Positions 29,041-38,248 of a stretch of DNA of 64,000 nt are shown in pieces. The position numbers and the translations under genes are program-made. The notes under the pieces were generated by a model that was not told where the DNA came from, did no database searches, and saw only the letters and a program-made list of their open reading frames with translations. Source of the stretch: QHXQ01 sp036389395 (GTDB lineage Bacteria; Acidobacteriota; Blastocatellia; Pyrinomonadales; Pyrinomonadaceae); the NCBI GenBank assembly GCA_036389395.1, contig DASVPY010000066.1, positions 16,418-80,417 on the forward strand, given 5' to 3'. Numbering within the stretch: position 1 is the stretch's first letter; each line of letters starts with the position of its first letter.

Positions 29041-29366
29041 GCTTGAGACGTGTAGCTGCTTGTGTAATCGGGTGCGTGGTTTTGGCCGCGGCACTCCTCG
29101 TGTACGAGGAGTACGTCCACTGGCTCGGCTTTCCTGACGGCAGGATAACAGAGTTGGGGTATGCGGAGCGGCGGCTGGCTTATGAGTTTATCGGCGTGAG
29201 CGTGGTTGTGGGCTTGTACTCTGTTTACCTGGGCGCGGCGGGCGGGCGCAAGGGGATCGGGAGGCGTTTGGGGGGCGTGACCGTTTTGTACGTGGTGGTG
29301 GGAATTGTTATGTTGCTGCTTGATCAGTATTACCGCGCGCATCTTGACAACGGGGTCGGCGGGTGA
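29037..29366 (+). CDS. Small membrane protein of unknown function
   Basis: 109 residues with three hydrophobic helices: VAACVIGCVVLAAALLVYEEY, EFIGVSVVVGLYSVYLGAA and GVTVLYVVVGIVMLLLDQYY, separated by short charged loops. No motif recognised. Follows the possible 41-residue gene with a 4-bp overlap. Codon use is less GC-strict than the core genome, and it lies in the accessory segment downstream of the cassette-like DNA. Confidence 0.6.
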   Translation: MSLRRVAACVIGCVVLAAALLVYEEYVHWLGFPDGRITELGYAERRLAYEFIGVSVVVGLYSVYLGAAGGRKGIGRRLGGVTVLYVVVGIVMLLLDQYYRAHLDNGVGG

Positions 29367-29516
29367 GGCAAGGCGCGGGCTGGTGGCTCGTTCAATGAGG
29401 GCGGCGGTAACGGCCGTCGTGATTGTGTCAACTGTGATGGAGCGCGGGCGCTTGATGGCGTGCCCGGTCAGGTTCCGGCGTCGGCCTGGCTTGGTGGTAG
29501 CAGGAGGGTTTTGCTG

Positions 29517-30047
29517 ATGCGTCGCTTTATGAAATTGTTGGTGTTGTTAGTGGTACTCGTCGGCTCCGCGCCGGGCGTGCGGGCGGAGGGGTTGGTCGAG
29601 ATCGCGGGCCGGGTTAAGGGCGCGGTGGAGGAGAAGCGTTCTTGCTGGAAGCTGAACCGCGTGCAGGAGCGGTGGGAAGGCACGGCGTTCGAGCAGGAGT
29701 GGCTGTGCGGCAAGAAGGAGGCCGTGACGATCTATTATTTTCAGCGGGCTTCGGTCGAAGAGGCGGCGAAGTTGTTTGAAGAGATACGCACCTCCCCGGT
29801 GCAAGCGCCCGGCCGCTACGTGGACGCGCCCAAGGTCGGCGACCAGTCCACCATCAGTGCGTACAACGAATATTCCACGAGCAGCTACGTCTTCTTCAGG
29901 AAGGGCGACGTGGTGGTGCGCATAGACTCCAACCTCCTGGCGCGCGGGACGCCCGCGACCACGCTGGAGAACGCCGTCCGCTTCGCCCAACTCGTCGAAG
30001 CGCAGATCGCGTCGCCCGCCAGCCCGCCCGGACAGACGCGCAACTAG
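29517..30047 (+). CDS. Small secreted protein, unknown
   Basis: Starts at ATG 29517 behind AGGAGGGTTTTGCTG; an in-frame GTG/ATG 19 codons upstream has no site. Signal peptide MRRFMKLLVLLVVLVGSAPGVRA, then a mixed alpha/beta domain with two Cys (KRSCWKLNRVQERWEGTAF, EWLCGKKEAVTIYYFQ) that could form a disulfide, and YSTSSYVFFRKGDVVVRID. 176 residues. It resembles the small exported DUF proteins common in Acidobacteriota, without a nameable role. Not obviously co-transcribed with its neighbours; a gap of 150 bp precedes it. Confidence 0.7.
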   Translation: MRRFMKLLVLLVVLVGSAPGVRAEGLVEIAGRVKGAVEEKRSCWKLNRVQERWEGTAFEQEWLCGKKEAVTIYYFQRASVEEAAKLFEEIRTSPVQAPGRYVDAPKVGDQSTISAYNEYSTSSYVFFRKGDVVVRIDSNLLARGTPATTLENAVRFAQLVEAQIASPASPPGQTRN

Positions 30048-30168
30048 CCGGCCCGCCGCCCGCCGCGTTGATAGCCCGCCGTTCGCCGCCGCCGTTCGGC
30101 GCTGGTCGTCGCTCAGGGCGACGCGAGACGAATCAGACTTAAGTCAGCCGCGGCATTGGAGCGACACG

Positions 30169-31158
30169 ATGAGGTTCAAGAGGGTTACGATCCGCGACCC
30201 GATGCTCAACAACATCGAGGGGGCCACGCTGCTGCTCCCCGACGGCTGGACGCTGGAGGGCGGCTTCGTCTGGCTGCCGCTCTTCTTCATCCAGGCCAAC
30301 CTGCTCGTGCGCGCTTCCGACCCGGCGAGCGGGGCGGCGGTCGAGACGTTGCCACTACAGCAGTACGTCTGGTCTATGCAGCCGCTGCCGGTGCCCATGC
30401 AGTTGGGCCAGAACTGGCTCGGCTCGGTGCTGCTCCCGCCGCCGCGCCACCCCGCCGAGTTCGTCCAGGGCGTCTGGATGCAAGGCCCGCTGCGCCACTT
30501 GCAGGGCGCGCGGCTCGACCGCGTGGAGGACATGCCGGCCTACGCCGCCGAGTTCGCGCGCTCGCAGGGCAGCGGGCGGACGGTACACGCCGCGCGGCTG
30601 CACTACACCTACCAGTACGGCGGGCGGACGTGGGAGGAGGAAGTCTACCTCACGCTCGTCTTCTGCCCGCCCGGCGGCGGCCTCATGCTGTGGTACGCGC
30701 TGGGGCACACGATGCGCGCCCCGGCGGGCGCGCTCGCACGCATGCGGCCGCTCATGGCCGTCGCCGTCCAGTCTCTGCGCCACACGCTCGACTGGTCGGC
30801 GGCGCTCGAATTCGTCCGCACCCTCTACCAGCAGGGCCGGCGGCAGGAGTTGGCCGACCAGCAGCGGCTGAACCAGTTGTGGATTCAGTACCGGGAGCAG
30901 ATGCGCCAGATGCACCAGCAGGTCTACGAGGAGCGGCAGGCGGCGCAGGCGCGCCAGAACTTCACCATGCGCGAAATCCTCGGCGGCATAGAGACCTACG
31001 TGAACCCGTTCGACGCGCGCACGGTCGAGCTGCCGCCCGGCTATCGCCACTGCTGGGTCAGCGACGACGGCTACGTCATCGTCAACGACGAGGAGACGTT
31101 CGACCCGCGCGCCGACAACCGCCGCCGCTGGCTCCGCATGGAACGCTACAGACCTTAA
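30169..31158 (+). CDS. Cytosolic hypothetical protein, conserved-looking
   Basis: 329 residues, no signal peptide or membrane helix. Residues about 20-190 are beta-rich (GWTLEGGFVWLPLFFIQANLLVRA, LHYTYQYGGRTWEEEVYLTLVF). Residues 225-270 are a charged coiled helix (QYREQMRQMHQQVYEERQAAQARQ). A final beta segment GYRHCWVSDDGYVIVNDEETFDP resembles the end of similar uncharacterised proteins that sit in secretion or stress loci. I recognise no activity. Codon use is fully GC3-strict again, so the accessory segment ends before it. Confidence 0.75.
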   Translation: MRFKRVTIRDPMLNNIEGATLLLPDGWTLEGGFVWLPLFFIQANLLVRASDPASGAAVETLPLQQYVWSMQPLPVPMQLGQNWLGSVLLPPPRHPAEFVQGVWMQGPLRHLQGARLDRVEDMPAYAAEFARSQGSGRTVHAARLHYTYQYGGRTWEEEVYLTLVFCPPGGGLMLWYALGHTMRAPAGALARMRPLMAVAVQSLRHTLDWSAALEFVRTLYQQGRRQELADQQRLNQLWIQYREQMRQMHQQVYEERQAAQARQNFTMREILGGIETYVNPFDARTVELPPGYRHCWVSDDGYVIVNDEETFDPRADNRRRWLRMERYRP

Positions 31159-31212
31159 CCGAGCAACCCCCGGCGCGACCGGCGCGAACCGAGCTAAGGT
31201 TCGTACTCCTTA

Positions 31213-32337
31213 CTACTCGCGGCCCGCGTTCGCCCCGGCGGCGGCGCGCGCCAGGCGGATGGAGAGCTTGAAGGTGGCGGGCGCGTCCGGCACGGGCTGC
31301 ACCTCCGCGAACGCCTGCCAGTTCTGCCCCGCCTCGTCCGTGAAGCGCCAGGCGCTGCGGGCCGCGCCGCCCTCGGCGCGCGCCGCCGCGGGCGCGACCT
31401 TCGTCCAGCCCTCGGCCAGCTTCGCGTCAATCAGTTTGAGCAACTCCGGCGCGGTCGTGTTGAGCCGCACCTCCCAGGTCTTCTCCCACGCGTCGCGCCC
31501 GCCCTGCTGCCAGAGCACAGTCCAGCCCGTGCCCTCCGGCAGCTTGAAGCCTTCGCGCCCCAAGACCTTGCGCAAGTAACGGTCGGCGAAGCTCGCGCGC
31601 GCATACGGCACGTCGGGCTGCCAGTTGTATTCGAGCGCGAGCGCCACCTCCTGCGTGCGCCCGCGCCCCACGTACTTCTCGATCAGGTGCAGCGCCCCGT
31701 CCATGCCGGACGTGAGACCGGCGGTCGTGATGATCTTGCCGTTGTCCACGAACCGTTGGTCGCGGACGACGCGCGCCTTCGGCGCGAGCGTCTGTAGCTG
31801 GTCAATCAGACCGTGGAAGGTCGTCGCCGTCAGCCCGTCGAGCAAGCCCGCTTTGCCGAGGAAGAACGCGCCGTTGCAGACCGACATGACGTACTCGGCC
31901 TCTTTCGTCTGCTCCTGCACCCAGCGGACGACGGCCGGGTCGTTCATGCTCGGCTCGACGTTGCCGCCGGGCAGCAGCAGCACGTCCGCCTTCGGCATCT
32001 CGGCGAAACTGTAGCGCGGCACGACCGTCATGCCCATGTTGGTCGTGACGGGGCCGGGCTTGGCCGCGACGGTGTAGATGTTGAAGAGCGGCGCGCGCCC
32101 GTCGGGCGTGGGCGCGTGGCCGAGCACTTCGTAGGGGCCCGTGTAGTCAATGATCTGGACGCCGTCGAAGATGAAGATGGCGAGGTTGCGGGTGGCGGGT
32201 CGGCGCGCGGCCGCGGCGGCGTTCGCGGCGGCGGGGGGCGCGGGCACGTGCGCCTTCTGCGTCTGCGCCGCGCCGCGTTGGTCGCAGCCGAGCAGCACGA
32301 GCAGGCAGAGGGCCGGGAGCAGGTTCAGTCGTTTCAT
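31213..32337 (-). CDS. DJ-1/PfpI-family lipoprotein with extra C-terminal domain
   Basis: The signal ends in a lipobox (LCLLVLLGC), so the mature protein is a periplasmic lipoprotein. Residues about 48-235 are a glutamine-amidotransferase-like DJ-1/PfpI fold with the nucleophile elbow YVMSVCNGAFFLGKAG (Cys) and a following ATTFHGLID, whose His is the expected partner. The C-terminal 120 residues (WTVLWQQGGRDAWEKTWEV..., EVQPVPDAPATFKLSIRLARA) form a separate beta domain not found in simple DJ-1 proteins. Most such proteins with this architecture are annotated only as DJ-1/PfpI family. Related to the AraC-associated branch (FDGVQIIDYTGPYEVL). Confidence 0.82.
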   Translation of the reverse strand: MKRLNLLPALCLLVLLGCDQRGAAQTQKAHVPAPPAAANAAAAARRPATRNLAIFIFDGVQIIDYTGPYEVLGHAPTPDGRAPLFNIYTVAAKPGPVTTNMGMTVVPRYSFAEMPKADVLLLPGGNVEPSMNDPAVVRWVQEQTKEAEYVMSVCNGAFFLGKAGLLDGLTATTFHGLIDQLQTLAPKARVVRDQRFVDNGKIITTAGLTSGMDGALHLIEKYVGRGRTQEVALALEYNWQPDVPYARASFADRYLRKVLGREGFKLPEGTGWTVLWQQGGRDAWEKTWEVRLNTTAPELLKLIDAKLAEGWTKVAPAAARAEGGAARSAWRFTDEAGQNWQAFAEVQPVPDAPATFKLSIRLARAAAGANAGRE

Positions 32338-32393
32338 TGCGTGTCACTCCTTTCGAGATAAGGGCGTGCGGGCGCGTTAAGAGCGCCGAACAA

Positions 32394-32470
32394 AACTCAC
32401 CACGAAGACACAAAGACGCAAAGGGGACGGGCCGATTGATCTCGGTGGCTTCGTGTCTTCGTGGTTGTGT
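32394..32470. repeat. CGAAGACACAAAGACG / CTTCGTGTCTTCGTGG inverted repeat
   Basis: AACTCACCACGAAGACACAAAG (32395-32416) is mirrored by CTTCGTGTCTTCGTGGTTG (about 32448-32466). A member of the CACAGAG/CACGAAG-type intergenic hairpins, between the TolB-like gene and the lipoprotein gene. Confidence 0.75.
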
Positions 32471-32478
32471 CAGGCATA

Positions 32479-33444
32479 TTAATCCCTGACGGTCGGCGGT
32501 GCGAGCGTCGGCGGCGCGAGTTGTGTGATCTGCGTGCCGTCGGCGCGCATGACGTAGACGGCGTTGGCGGGGTACTTGCCCGCGATGAAGGCGACGCGGC
32601 GGCCGTCGGGCGCGAAGCGCGCGAAGAACGCGGGCTGCGCGGCGAGCCGCCGCAGGTCTGAGCCGTCGGCGCGCACGGTGTACATCTGAAACTCGGTCGC
32701 GCCGTCGCGCCGCGCGGTGAAGAGGAGGCGCGCGCCGTCGGGCGACCACGCGGGGAAGATGTTATGTCCCGTGCCGCCGGTCACACGCAACGGGTGCGTG
32801 CCGTCGGCGTTGACGACGAAGACCTGATCCTGCTGGTCGCCGCGCTCCGTGTAGTAGACGAGCCGGCGGCCGTCGGGCGACCACTGCGGGTTGAAGTGGC
32901 GCGCGTCGTCGTTCAAGAGACGCGTCTGCGCCGTCCCGTCGGCGCGCATGACGTAGAGTTGATAGCCGCCGCCGTCGCGGTCGGAGATGAACGCGATGCG
33001 CCGGCCGTCGGGCGACCAGGCGGGCGTCGCGTTGTTGCCGGCGTCGTGCGTGAGGCGGACGACGCGCGAGCCGTCGGCGTTCATCGTGTAGATGTCGGTC
33101 TTGTCGCCGTCGCGGCGCGCGCCGAAGGCGAGGCGGCGGCCGTCGGGCGACCAGGCGGTGTAGAAGTTCTTGCCGGGCGGCGTGGTGAGCCGTGCGGGCT
33201 GTGCGCCGTCGGCGCGCATCGTGTAGATGTCCCAGCTCTCGCCCCGCTTCATCGTGCACGCGAACCGGCGTCCGTCCGGCGACCAGGAGACATCCTGATA
33301 GAAGACGGCCTCAACGGCCGGCGGACTCGCGGCCGGCCGATCTTGCGCGCGCGCGACGAGGGCGCACAGGTACGCGGCGACGAACAGCAGCAGCGGGATG
33401 AGCGGCGCGCACAAGAGGGCGCGCGGCGCGGGCGGTCTCTTCAT
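32479..33444 (-). CDS. Secreted TolB-like beta-propeller (PD40 repeats)
   Basis: A signal/anchor helix (LCAPLIPLLLFVAAYLCALVA) precedes six WD40-like PD40 blades, each with the pattern (W)SPDGRR(I/L)AF followed by (I/M)YxMxADGxxxxRLT; examples stand near residues 52, 95, 140, 183, 226 and 265. 321 residues make a single six-bladed propeller. No TolB N-terminal domain, so this is not the Pal-Tol TolB. It probably binds a peptide or protein in the periplasm. Monocistronic, with repeat-rich flanks. Confidence 0.85.
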   Translation of the reverse strand: MKRPPAPRALLCAPLIPLLLFVAAYLCALVARAQDRPAASPPAVEAVFYQDVSWSPDGRRFACTMKRGESWDIYTMRADGAQPARLTTPPGKNFYTAWSPDGRRLAFGARRDGDKTDIYTMNADGSRVVRLTHDAGNNATPAWSPDGRRIAFISDRDGGGYQLYVMRADGTAQTRLLNDDARHFNPQWSPDGRRLVYYTERGDQQDQVFVVNADGTHPLRVTGGTGHNIFPAWSPDGARLLFTARRDGATEFQMYTVRADGSDLRRLAAQPAFFARFAPDGRRVAFIAGKYPANAVYVMRADGTQITQLAPPTLAPPTVRD

Positions 33445-33580
33445 CGGCGTTACTCCTCGAAGCTGACAGACGGACGGCGCACAGCTTCGTTGCGCGGGAG
33501 TGTACGACCGGATGACTGGCGGGCGGGCCTGTTTTGCAGCGGGCAGCGGCGCACGTGCAGGGAACGGCGCGGGCGTGCGG

Positions 33581-34417
33581 CTAAGCGCGGCCGGTCTCTA
33601 TCAGACGTTGCAGGTGTTCGCGGCGGCCGCGGCTGAGCTTCAGCTCCGTGCCGTCGTGGAGGACGACGACGTACTCGCCGTTGAAGTGCTGGTGCAGCTC
33701 GCGGACGCGGTCGAGGTTGACGATTGAGGAGCGGTGGATGCGGACGAAGCGCGCCGGGTCGAGCTTCGTCTCCAACTCGTTCATCGTCTCGCGCAGGAGG
33801 TGGCCTTTGCGCCCGACGTGGAGCTTGACGTAGTAGTCCTCCGCGCCGATCCAGTCGATCTCCTCGACGCGCAGGAAGAAGATGCGCCCGCCCGTCTTCA
33901 GCATCAACCGCGTGAGGTACTGCGGCGCGGCCGCGGGCGGCGCGGCCTCCGGCGCGTGCGCGCTTCTGCCTTCGCGCTCGGCCAGGAGCGCGATCAGGCG
34001 GCGGCTCAGGTCTTTGATCTCGCGCTGCTCGACTTGCAGCTTGGCCTGGCGCAGCGCCTTCTCGAAGCGCGCGTCGTCGAACGGCTTCAAGAGGTAGTCG
34101 AGCGCGTGGTACTCGAACGCCTTGAGCGCGTACTGATCGAAGGCGGTGACGAAGACGACGACCGGCATCCGCTCAGGCGTGAGGTGCGCGAGCACGTCGA
34201 AGCCGTCCAACTCCGGCATCTGTATGTCGAGGAAGACGAGGTCGGGCGCGTGCCGCTCGATGAGCGCGACGGCCTCCGCGCCGCCCGTCGCCTCGCCCAA
34301 CAGTTCCACTTCCGCGTCGCGTTCGAGCAGCACGCGCAGGTTGCGCCGCGCCAGCGGCTCGTCGTCCACGATGAGCGTGCGGATGGGCCGCCGCGTCGCC
34401 GCCGACTCTTGCATCAT
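33581..34417 (-). CDS. LytTR-family response regulator
   Basis: A receiver domain (residues about 14-130: LIVDDEPLARRNLRVLL, phospho-acceptor Asp in VFLDIQMPELDG, LLKPFDDARFEKAL) is followed by a linker and a LytTR DNA-binding domain (IDWIGAEDYYVKLHVG, FVRIHRSSIVNLDRV, YVVVLHDGTELKLSRG). 278 residues. Its first ATG overlaps the stop of the kinase gene by one base (TGATGATG), so the pair is translated together. LytTR regulators typically bind direct repeats near membrane or cell-surface genes; no target site was identified here. Confidence 0.92.
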   Translation of the reverse strand: MMQESAATRRPIRTLIVDDEPLARRNLRVLLERDAEVELLGEATGGAEAVALIERHAPDLVFLDIQMPELDGFDVLAHLTPERMPVVVFVTAFDQYALKAFEYHALDYLLKPFDDARFEKALRQAKLQVEQREIKDLSRRLIALLAEREGRSAHAPEAAPPAAAPQYLTRLMLKTGGRIFFLRVEEIDWIGAEDYYVKLHVGRKGHLLRETMNELETKLDPARFVRIHRSSIVNLDRVRELHQHFNGEYVVVLHDGTELKLSRGRREHLQRLIETGRA

Positions 34418-35574
34418 CACTCGGCGCTCCGGCGGAACGGCAGCACGAGCGTGGCCTCCGTGCCGCCCGCCGCGCGCTCCGCGATGGTGAACTGCTGCGC
34501 CGCGCCGTAGAGCTGCGCGAGCCGCGCGCGCGTGTTGGCGAGACCGACGCCGCCCGTGCGCGGCGCGGCCGCGCGCTGCTCGGCCGCGCGCAGACCGGGG
34601 CCGTCGTCGTAGACGGTCAGGCGCAGACGCGCTTCGCCGTTGGGCTGCGTGCGCGCGGCGGTGACGCCGACCGTGCCGGCGCGCGCGCGCTCGCCGACGC
34701 CGTGGCGGATCGCGTTCTCGACTAAGGGTTGCAGGATCAGGTTCGGCACGAGCGCGTCGAGCGTGTCGGGCGCGACTTGCAGTTCGACGCACAGGCGGTC
34801 GGAGAAACGCATCTGCTGGATGTTCAGATAGAGTTCGAGGAAGCCCAGTTCCTCGCGCAGCGGCACTTCCTGCCGCCCCGCGTTCTCCAGAGTGTAACGC
34901 AGCAAATCGCTCAGGCCCGCCAGCATGTCCACGGCCGCCTTGTTGCGCTCGTCGCGCACGAGGCCGGCGATGGCGTTCAAGGTGTTGAAGAGGAAGTGCG
35001 GGTGCAGTTGCATCTTGAGGGCTTGCAGTTGCGCCTGCGCGAGTTGCGCTTCGAGGTGCGCGGCGCGGCGCTCGCGCTCGCGGTAGCGGCCGTAGTAGCT
35101 GAAGGCGTAGCTGACGCCGAGCGTCGCGCCGTAGAGCAAGAGGTCGAGGTGGAACTGCGAGGACGCGCGCCCCAGAAACGACTCCCAGAAGCCGCGCGGG
35201 TGCGGGTCTTGGCCGAACGGTTGCAGCCTGAGCGTGACGTAGGTGAAGTACGCGAGGTGCGCGGCGGCCATGAGCACGCTGGCGCTCAGGTGTACGGCGG
35301 CCGCCAGGGGCCAGCGCGCGCGCTCGAAGGGGAAGCGCCGGCTGAGACGCAAGACGAGCAGCGTCAACAAAGCCCACGGCAGCCAGCCGAGCAACTCCCA
35401 GCCGAGCAGCCGCGCCGCCGAGACCGGAAAACTTTCGAGCCGCAGCCCCAAGTAAAGCTGGCTCCAGTTCAGCAGCGCGAAGCCCAACCAGACGCCCAGG
35501 ATCGCCGCCCCGCGTAGCACGCGCGCCCGCCGGCCCTTCCTGGTCTCATTCACCGTCTCGTGTGCTGTTGCCAT
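34417..35574 (-). CDS. LytS-type sensor histidine kinase
   Basis: Four N-terminal membrane helices (VLRGAAILGVWLGFALLNWS, WELLGWLPWALLTLLVL, SASVLMAAAHLAYFTYVTL, LLLYGATLGVSYAFSYYG) precede a coiled coil. Then come the HisKA_7TM/LytS phosphorylation block (LKMQLHPHFLFNTLNAIAGLV, His in HPHF) and an ATPase domain with LQPLVENAIRHGV and DDGPGL. 385 residues. No periplasmic sensor domain, so the membrane helices themselves probably sense. Forms a two-component pair with the LytTR regulator directly downstream. Confidence 0.92.
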   Translation of the reverse strand: MATAHETVNETRKGRRARVLRGAAILGVWLGFALLNWSQLYLGLRLESFPVSAARLLGWELLGWLPWALLTLLVLRLSRRFPFERARWPLAAAVHLSASVLMAAAHLAYFTYVTLRLQPFGQDPHPRGFWESFLGRASSQFHLDLLLYGATLGVSYAFSYYGRYRERERRAAHLEAQLAQAQLQALKMQLHPHFLFNTLNAIAGLVRDERNKAAVDMLAGLSDLLRYTLENAGRQEVPLREELGFLELYLNIQQMRFSDRLCVELQVAPDTLDALVPNLILQPLVENAIRHGVGERARAGTVGVTAARTQPNGEARLRLTVYDDGPGLRAAEQRAAAPRTGGVGLANTRARLAQLYGAAQQFTIAERAAGGTEATLVLPFRRSAE

Positions 35575-35745
35575 AAAGACAGACTCTTCGGGGACGCCCC
35601 CACAGCGTCGCGCTCATCAACACGCGCGCGAGCATAACGCAGAATGACTTGAAGTCGTCTCCACTCTGCGGCGAACTGCGCCGCGCGCGCGGCGAACGGC
35701 CGGCCCGCGCGGTCAAACGAGAGCGGCGCGGCCCTTGAGCCTGGC

Positions 35746-38058
35746 TCAGCGGAAGTCGCGGATGAGGACGACGCCGACGGTCTCGACGCCGCGGGCGCAG
35801 GCGAGGCGACCGTCGCGCGCCCAGTCGTAGGCGATGACGCCTTCGGTCTTGAAGTCCGTGACGGGGCGCGGCGCGCCGCCGTCCAACGGCTGCGCCCAGA
35901 TGTTCGGGACACTGCCGCGGCCGTCCAAGTAGTGTATGGCGCGGCCGTCCGCCGACCAGACGACGTTGGCCCGGAACGTCTCCGGCAGGTCGAAGGTCTT
36001 GACGGGCCGGCCGCCGTCCATCGCGTAGACGGCGAGCTTGGGCTGTGCGTTCGTGCCCGGCTGGTAGAGGCAGGCGAACTGCTTGCCGTCGGGCGCGGGG
36101 AAGGGCCACGACGCGCCCTGCTCGGTCAGGCGCACGGGCTGCCCGCCCTCAATCGGCACCTTCCAGACGTAGCTGTCGTTGCGAAAGCCGCCCGTCGCGT
36201 AGATGACCCAGCGCCCGTCCGCCGTCACGTGCGCGAAGTTCTCGCCGTCGCCGTTGGTCAACTGCACCTGGTTGCTGCCGTCGGCGTTCATGCGCCAGAC
36301 GTGGAAGGGGCCGCCCGTGCGGTTCGAGACGAAGACGACGTAGCGGCCGTCGGGCGACGCGGCGGGGCCGTAGTTCGAGCGCGCGTCCACGGTCAACTGC
36401 CGCGCCTCGCCGCCGTCGGCGTTCATCAGCCACAAGTCCCACGCGCCGCTCGCAATCGACGAGTAGACGATCTTCCCATCGGGCAGCCACGTCAGCCCGT
36501 AGTAGCCGTCGTACTTGCCCGGCCCTTGCGTCACCTGCGCGGGGCGCGTCAGGTCGCCCGGCGGCGCGACCCAGACGTTCGAGACCAGATCGGTCTGCGC
36601 CGTCAACAAGGCGGAAGCGTCGGCGCTCAGGCTCACGCCCGCGTAGCTGTTGAGATCGTTCGTCAGGCGGCGCAGCTCGCCGCCGGGATAACTGATCTGC
36701 CAGAGCTGCGCCGGGTTCAACTCCTGCTCGACGAGTTGCGCGACGAGGCCGCTGCCGTCGGGCAGCCACTCCATCTGCCCGACGCCCGTCCAGCGCCGGT
36801 CGCCGAGCGGCTGCTCCGCGCCGTCGCTGACGCGGATGGTGTTGATCGTGGCGTAGCCGGGCGGCGGCTCAAGAGTGCGCGCGGCGAAGGCGAGCAACTG
36901 CCCGTCGGGCGACCACGCGGGCGCGTCTATGAAGGCGGGCACGGTGCGCGTGGCGAGCACGCGTTCGTTCGTGCCGTCGGCGTCGGCGACGATGAGCCGC
37001 GAGACGGGCTGCGGCTGCGCGTAGTCGGCGCGGACGAAGGCGATGCGGCCGTCGGGCGCGAAGCTCGGCGGGCTGTTGATGTCTTCGACGATCTGCTTGG
37101 CGGGGCCGCCCAAGCTGGGCACGGCGTACATCGTGACGCGCTGCCTGGCGGCGGAGAAGGTGGCGTAATAGACGTAACGCCCGTCGCGCGAGAAGGCCGC
37201 GCCGCCCATCTGATCGGTCGTCGGCGCGACGATCTGCTGCGCGCGCGACGCGGCCGTCGTCTGCTTGACCCAGACGCTCCTGCGCCCGCCGTCGTTCAGG
37301 ACGTAAGCGACCAAGTTGCCGTCGGGCGAGAGACCCGCGCCCTCGACGCGGCCGTTGATGGGCAGACGCGTGAGCCGCATCGTCTGTGCTGCGCCGGCTT
37401 GGCCGGGCCGCGGCCGCGCCTGGCGGCGCACGGAGAAGTTGTAGAGCAGGAAGACCGCCGCCGCGGTCACGCCCAACAGCGCCGCCGCGATGACGAAGAC
37501 CGCGAGCCGCCCGCGCCGCGGCGTCTGGGCCGGCAACGTCGCCGCCGCCCGCAAGTCGCCCTCCGTCATCGCGCCCGGCACGACCTGATACGCGCCCGCC
37601 GCCGGCACGACGGCCACGTCTGCGGCTTGCTGTCCCGTGTCGGTCACGTGCGCGCTGCCAGACGGCGCGGTGTCATCGGCTTCCGCCGCGGGCGTCTCCG
37701 CCTGTTCGACGGCCGGCTCTTCATAAGGTAGCTCGCGGACGGGGGCGATGAAGCGGTAGCCGCGGCGCGGGATCGTCTCGATGTACTTCAGCCCGTCGCC
37801 CTGCCCGTTGCCGAGCGCACGGCGCAGCGTGAAGATGTTCTGCGCCAGCGTCGCGTCCTCGACGTACGTGCCGGGCCAGACCTCCTTGAGCAGTTCCTCC
37901 TTCTCCATCACGCGCCCGCCGTGGCGCACGAGCGCCGTCAGCGTCTCCAAGGCCTTCGGCGTCAGCGGGACGAGCCGGCCCGCGCGCGTCAGCACGCGCT
38001 CGCCCGTGTCGAGCCGGAACGGCCCGAACTCGAATAACTGCTTGAGCTGATTACCCAT
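35746..38058 (-). CDS. Winged-helix transcriptional regulator fused to a periplasmic TolB-like propeller
   Basis: Residues 8-105 are an OmpR/CadC-type winged helix (FEFGPFRLDTGERVLTRAGR, KALETLTALVRHGGRVMEKEEL, YVEDATLAQNIFTLRRALGN, YRFIAPV). After an acidic linker there is one membrane helix (LAVFVIAAALLGVTAAAVFLL), then roughly eight to ten PD40 blades (WSPDGQLLAFA, SPDGRYVVFVSNR, and so on) outside. 770 residues. This ToxR/CadC-like design lets a periplasmic propeller signal to DNA across the membrane; it is a hallmark of Acidobacteriota. It is divergent from a small secreted-protein gene across a region with phased CTTT repeats, its likely operator. Confidence 0.9.
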   Translation of the reverse strand: MGNQLKQLFEFGPFRLDTGERVLTRAGRLVPLTPKALETLTALVRHGGRVMEKEELLKEVWPGTYVEDATLAQNIFTLRRALGNGQGDGLKYIETIPRRGYRFIAPVRELPYEEPAVEQAETPAAEADDTAPSGSAHVTDTGQQAADVAVVPAAGAYQVVPGAMTEGDLRAAATLPAQTPRRGRLAVFVIAAALLGVTAAAVFLLYNFSVRRQARPRPGQAGAAQTMRLTRLPINGRVEGAGLSPDGNLVAYVLNDGGRRSVWVKQTTAASRAQQIVAPTTDQMGGAAFSRDGRYVYYATFSAARQRVTMYAVPSLGGPAKQIVEDINSPPSFAPDGRIAFVRADYAQPQPVSRLIVADADGTNERVLATRTVPAFIDAPAWSPDGQLLAFAARTLEPPPGYATINTIRVSDGAEQPLGDRRWTGVGQMEWLPDGSGLVAQLVEQELNPAQLWQISYPGGELRRLTNDLNSYAGVSLSADASALLTAQTDLVSNVWVAPPGDLTRPAQVTQGPGKYDGYYGLTWLPDGKIVYSSIASGAWDLWLMNADGGEARQLTVDARSNYGPAASPDGRYVVFVSNRTGGPFHVWRMNADGSNQVQLTNGDGENFAHVTADGRWVIYATGGFRNDSYVWKVPIEGGQPVRLTEQGASWPFPAPDGKQFACLYQPGTNAQPKLAVYAMDGGRPVKTFDLPETFRANVVWSADGRAIHYLDGRGSVPNIWAQPLDGGAPRPVTDFKTEGVIAYDWARDGRLACARGVETVGVVLIRDFR

Positions 38059-38074
38059 ACGCGCTTGAAGAACT

Positions 38075-38132
38075 CTTTAAAAACTCTTTCAGACCGCTTT
38101 ACTGCAACTTTGAACGCTTTCTAAAGACCTTT
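38075..38132. promoter_or_regulatory. Six CTTT motifs at about one-helical-turn spacing
   Basis: CTTT begins at 38075, 38086, 38097, 38108, 38117 and 38129, so intervals of 11, 11, 11, 9 and 12 bp. Phased direct repeats of this type are what OmpR/PhoB-class winged helices bind. The array lies between the divergent winged-helix/propeller gene and the secreted-protein gene, about 17 bp from the regulator start. Confidence 0.6.
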
Positions 38133-38248
38133 GTTCCGAACCCGGCCGTATGACCCGACACGCGAGGCGACGCCGCCCAAAACGGGGCGCGATGAGTCGC
38201 CGGAACGACGACATTATTCTAAGGCAAACGACCGAAGGAGGCTCAATC

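Noticed and set aside
32147..32749. 200-residue minus-strand frame across the lipoprotein and TolB-like gene ends
   Set aside because: It is an Arg-rich shadow of the real genes in another frame.
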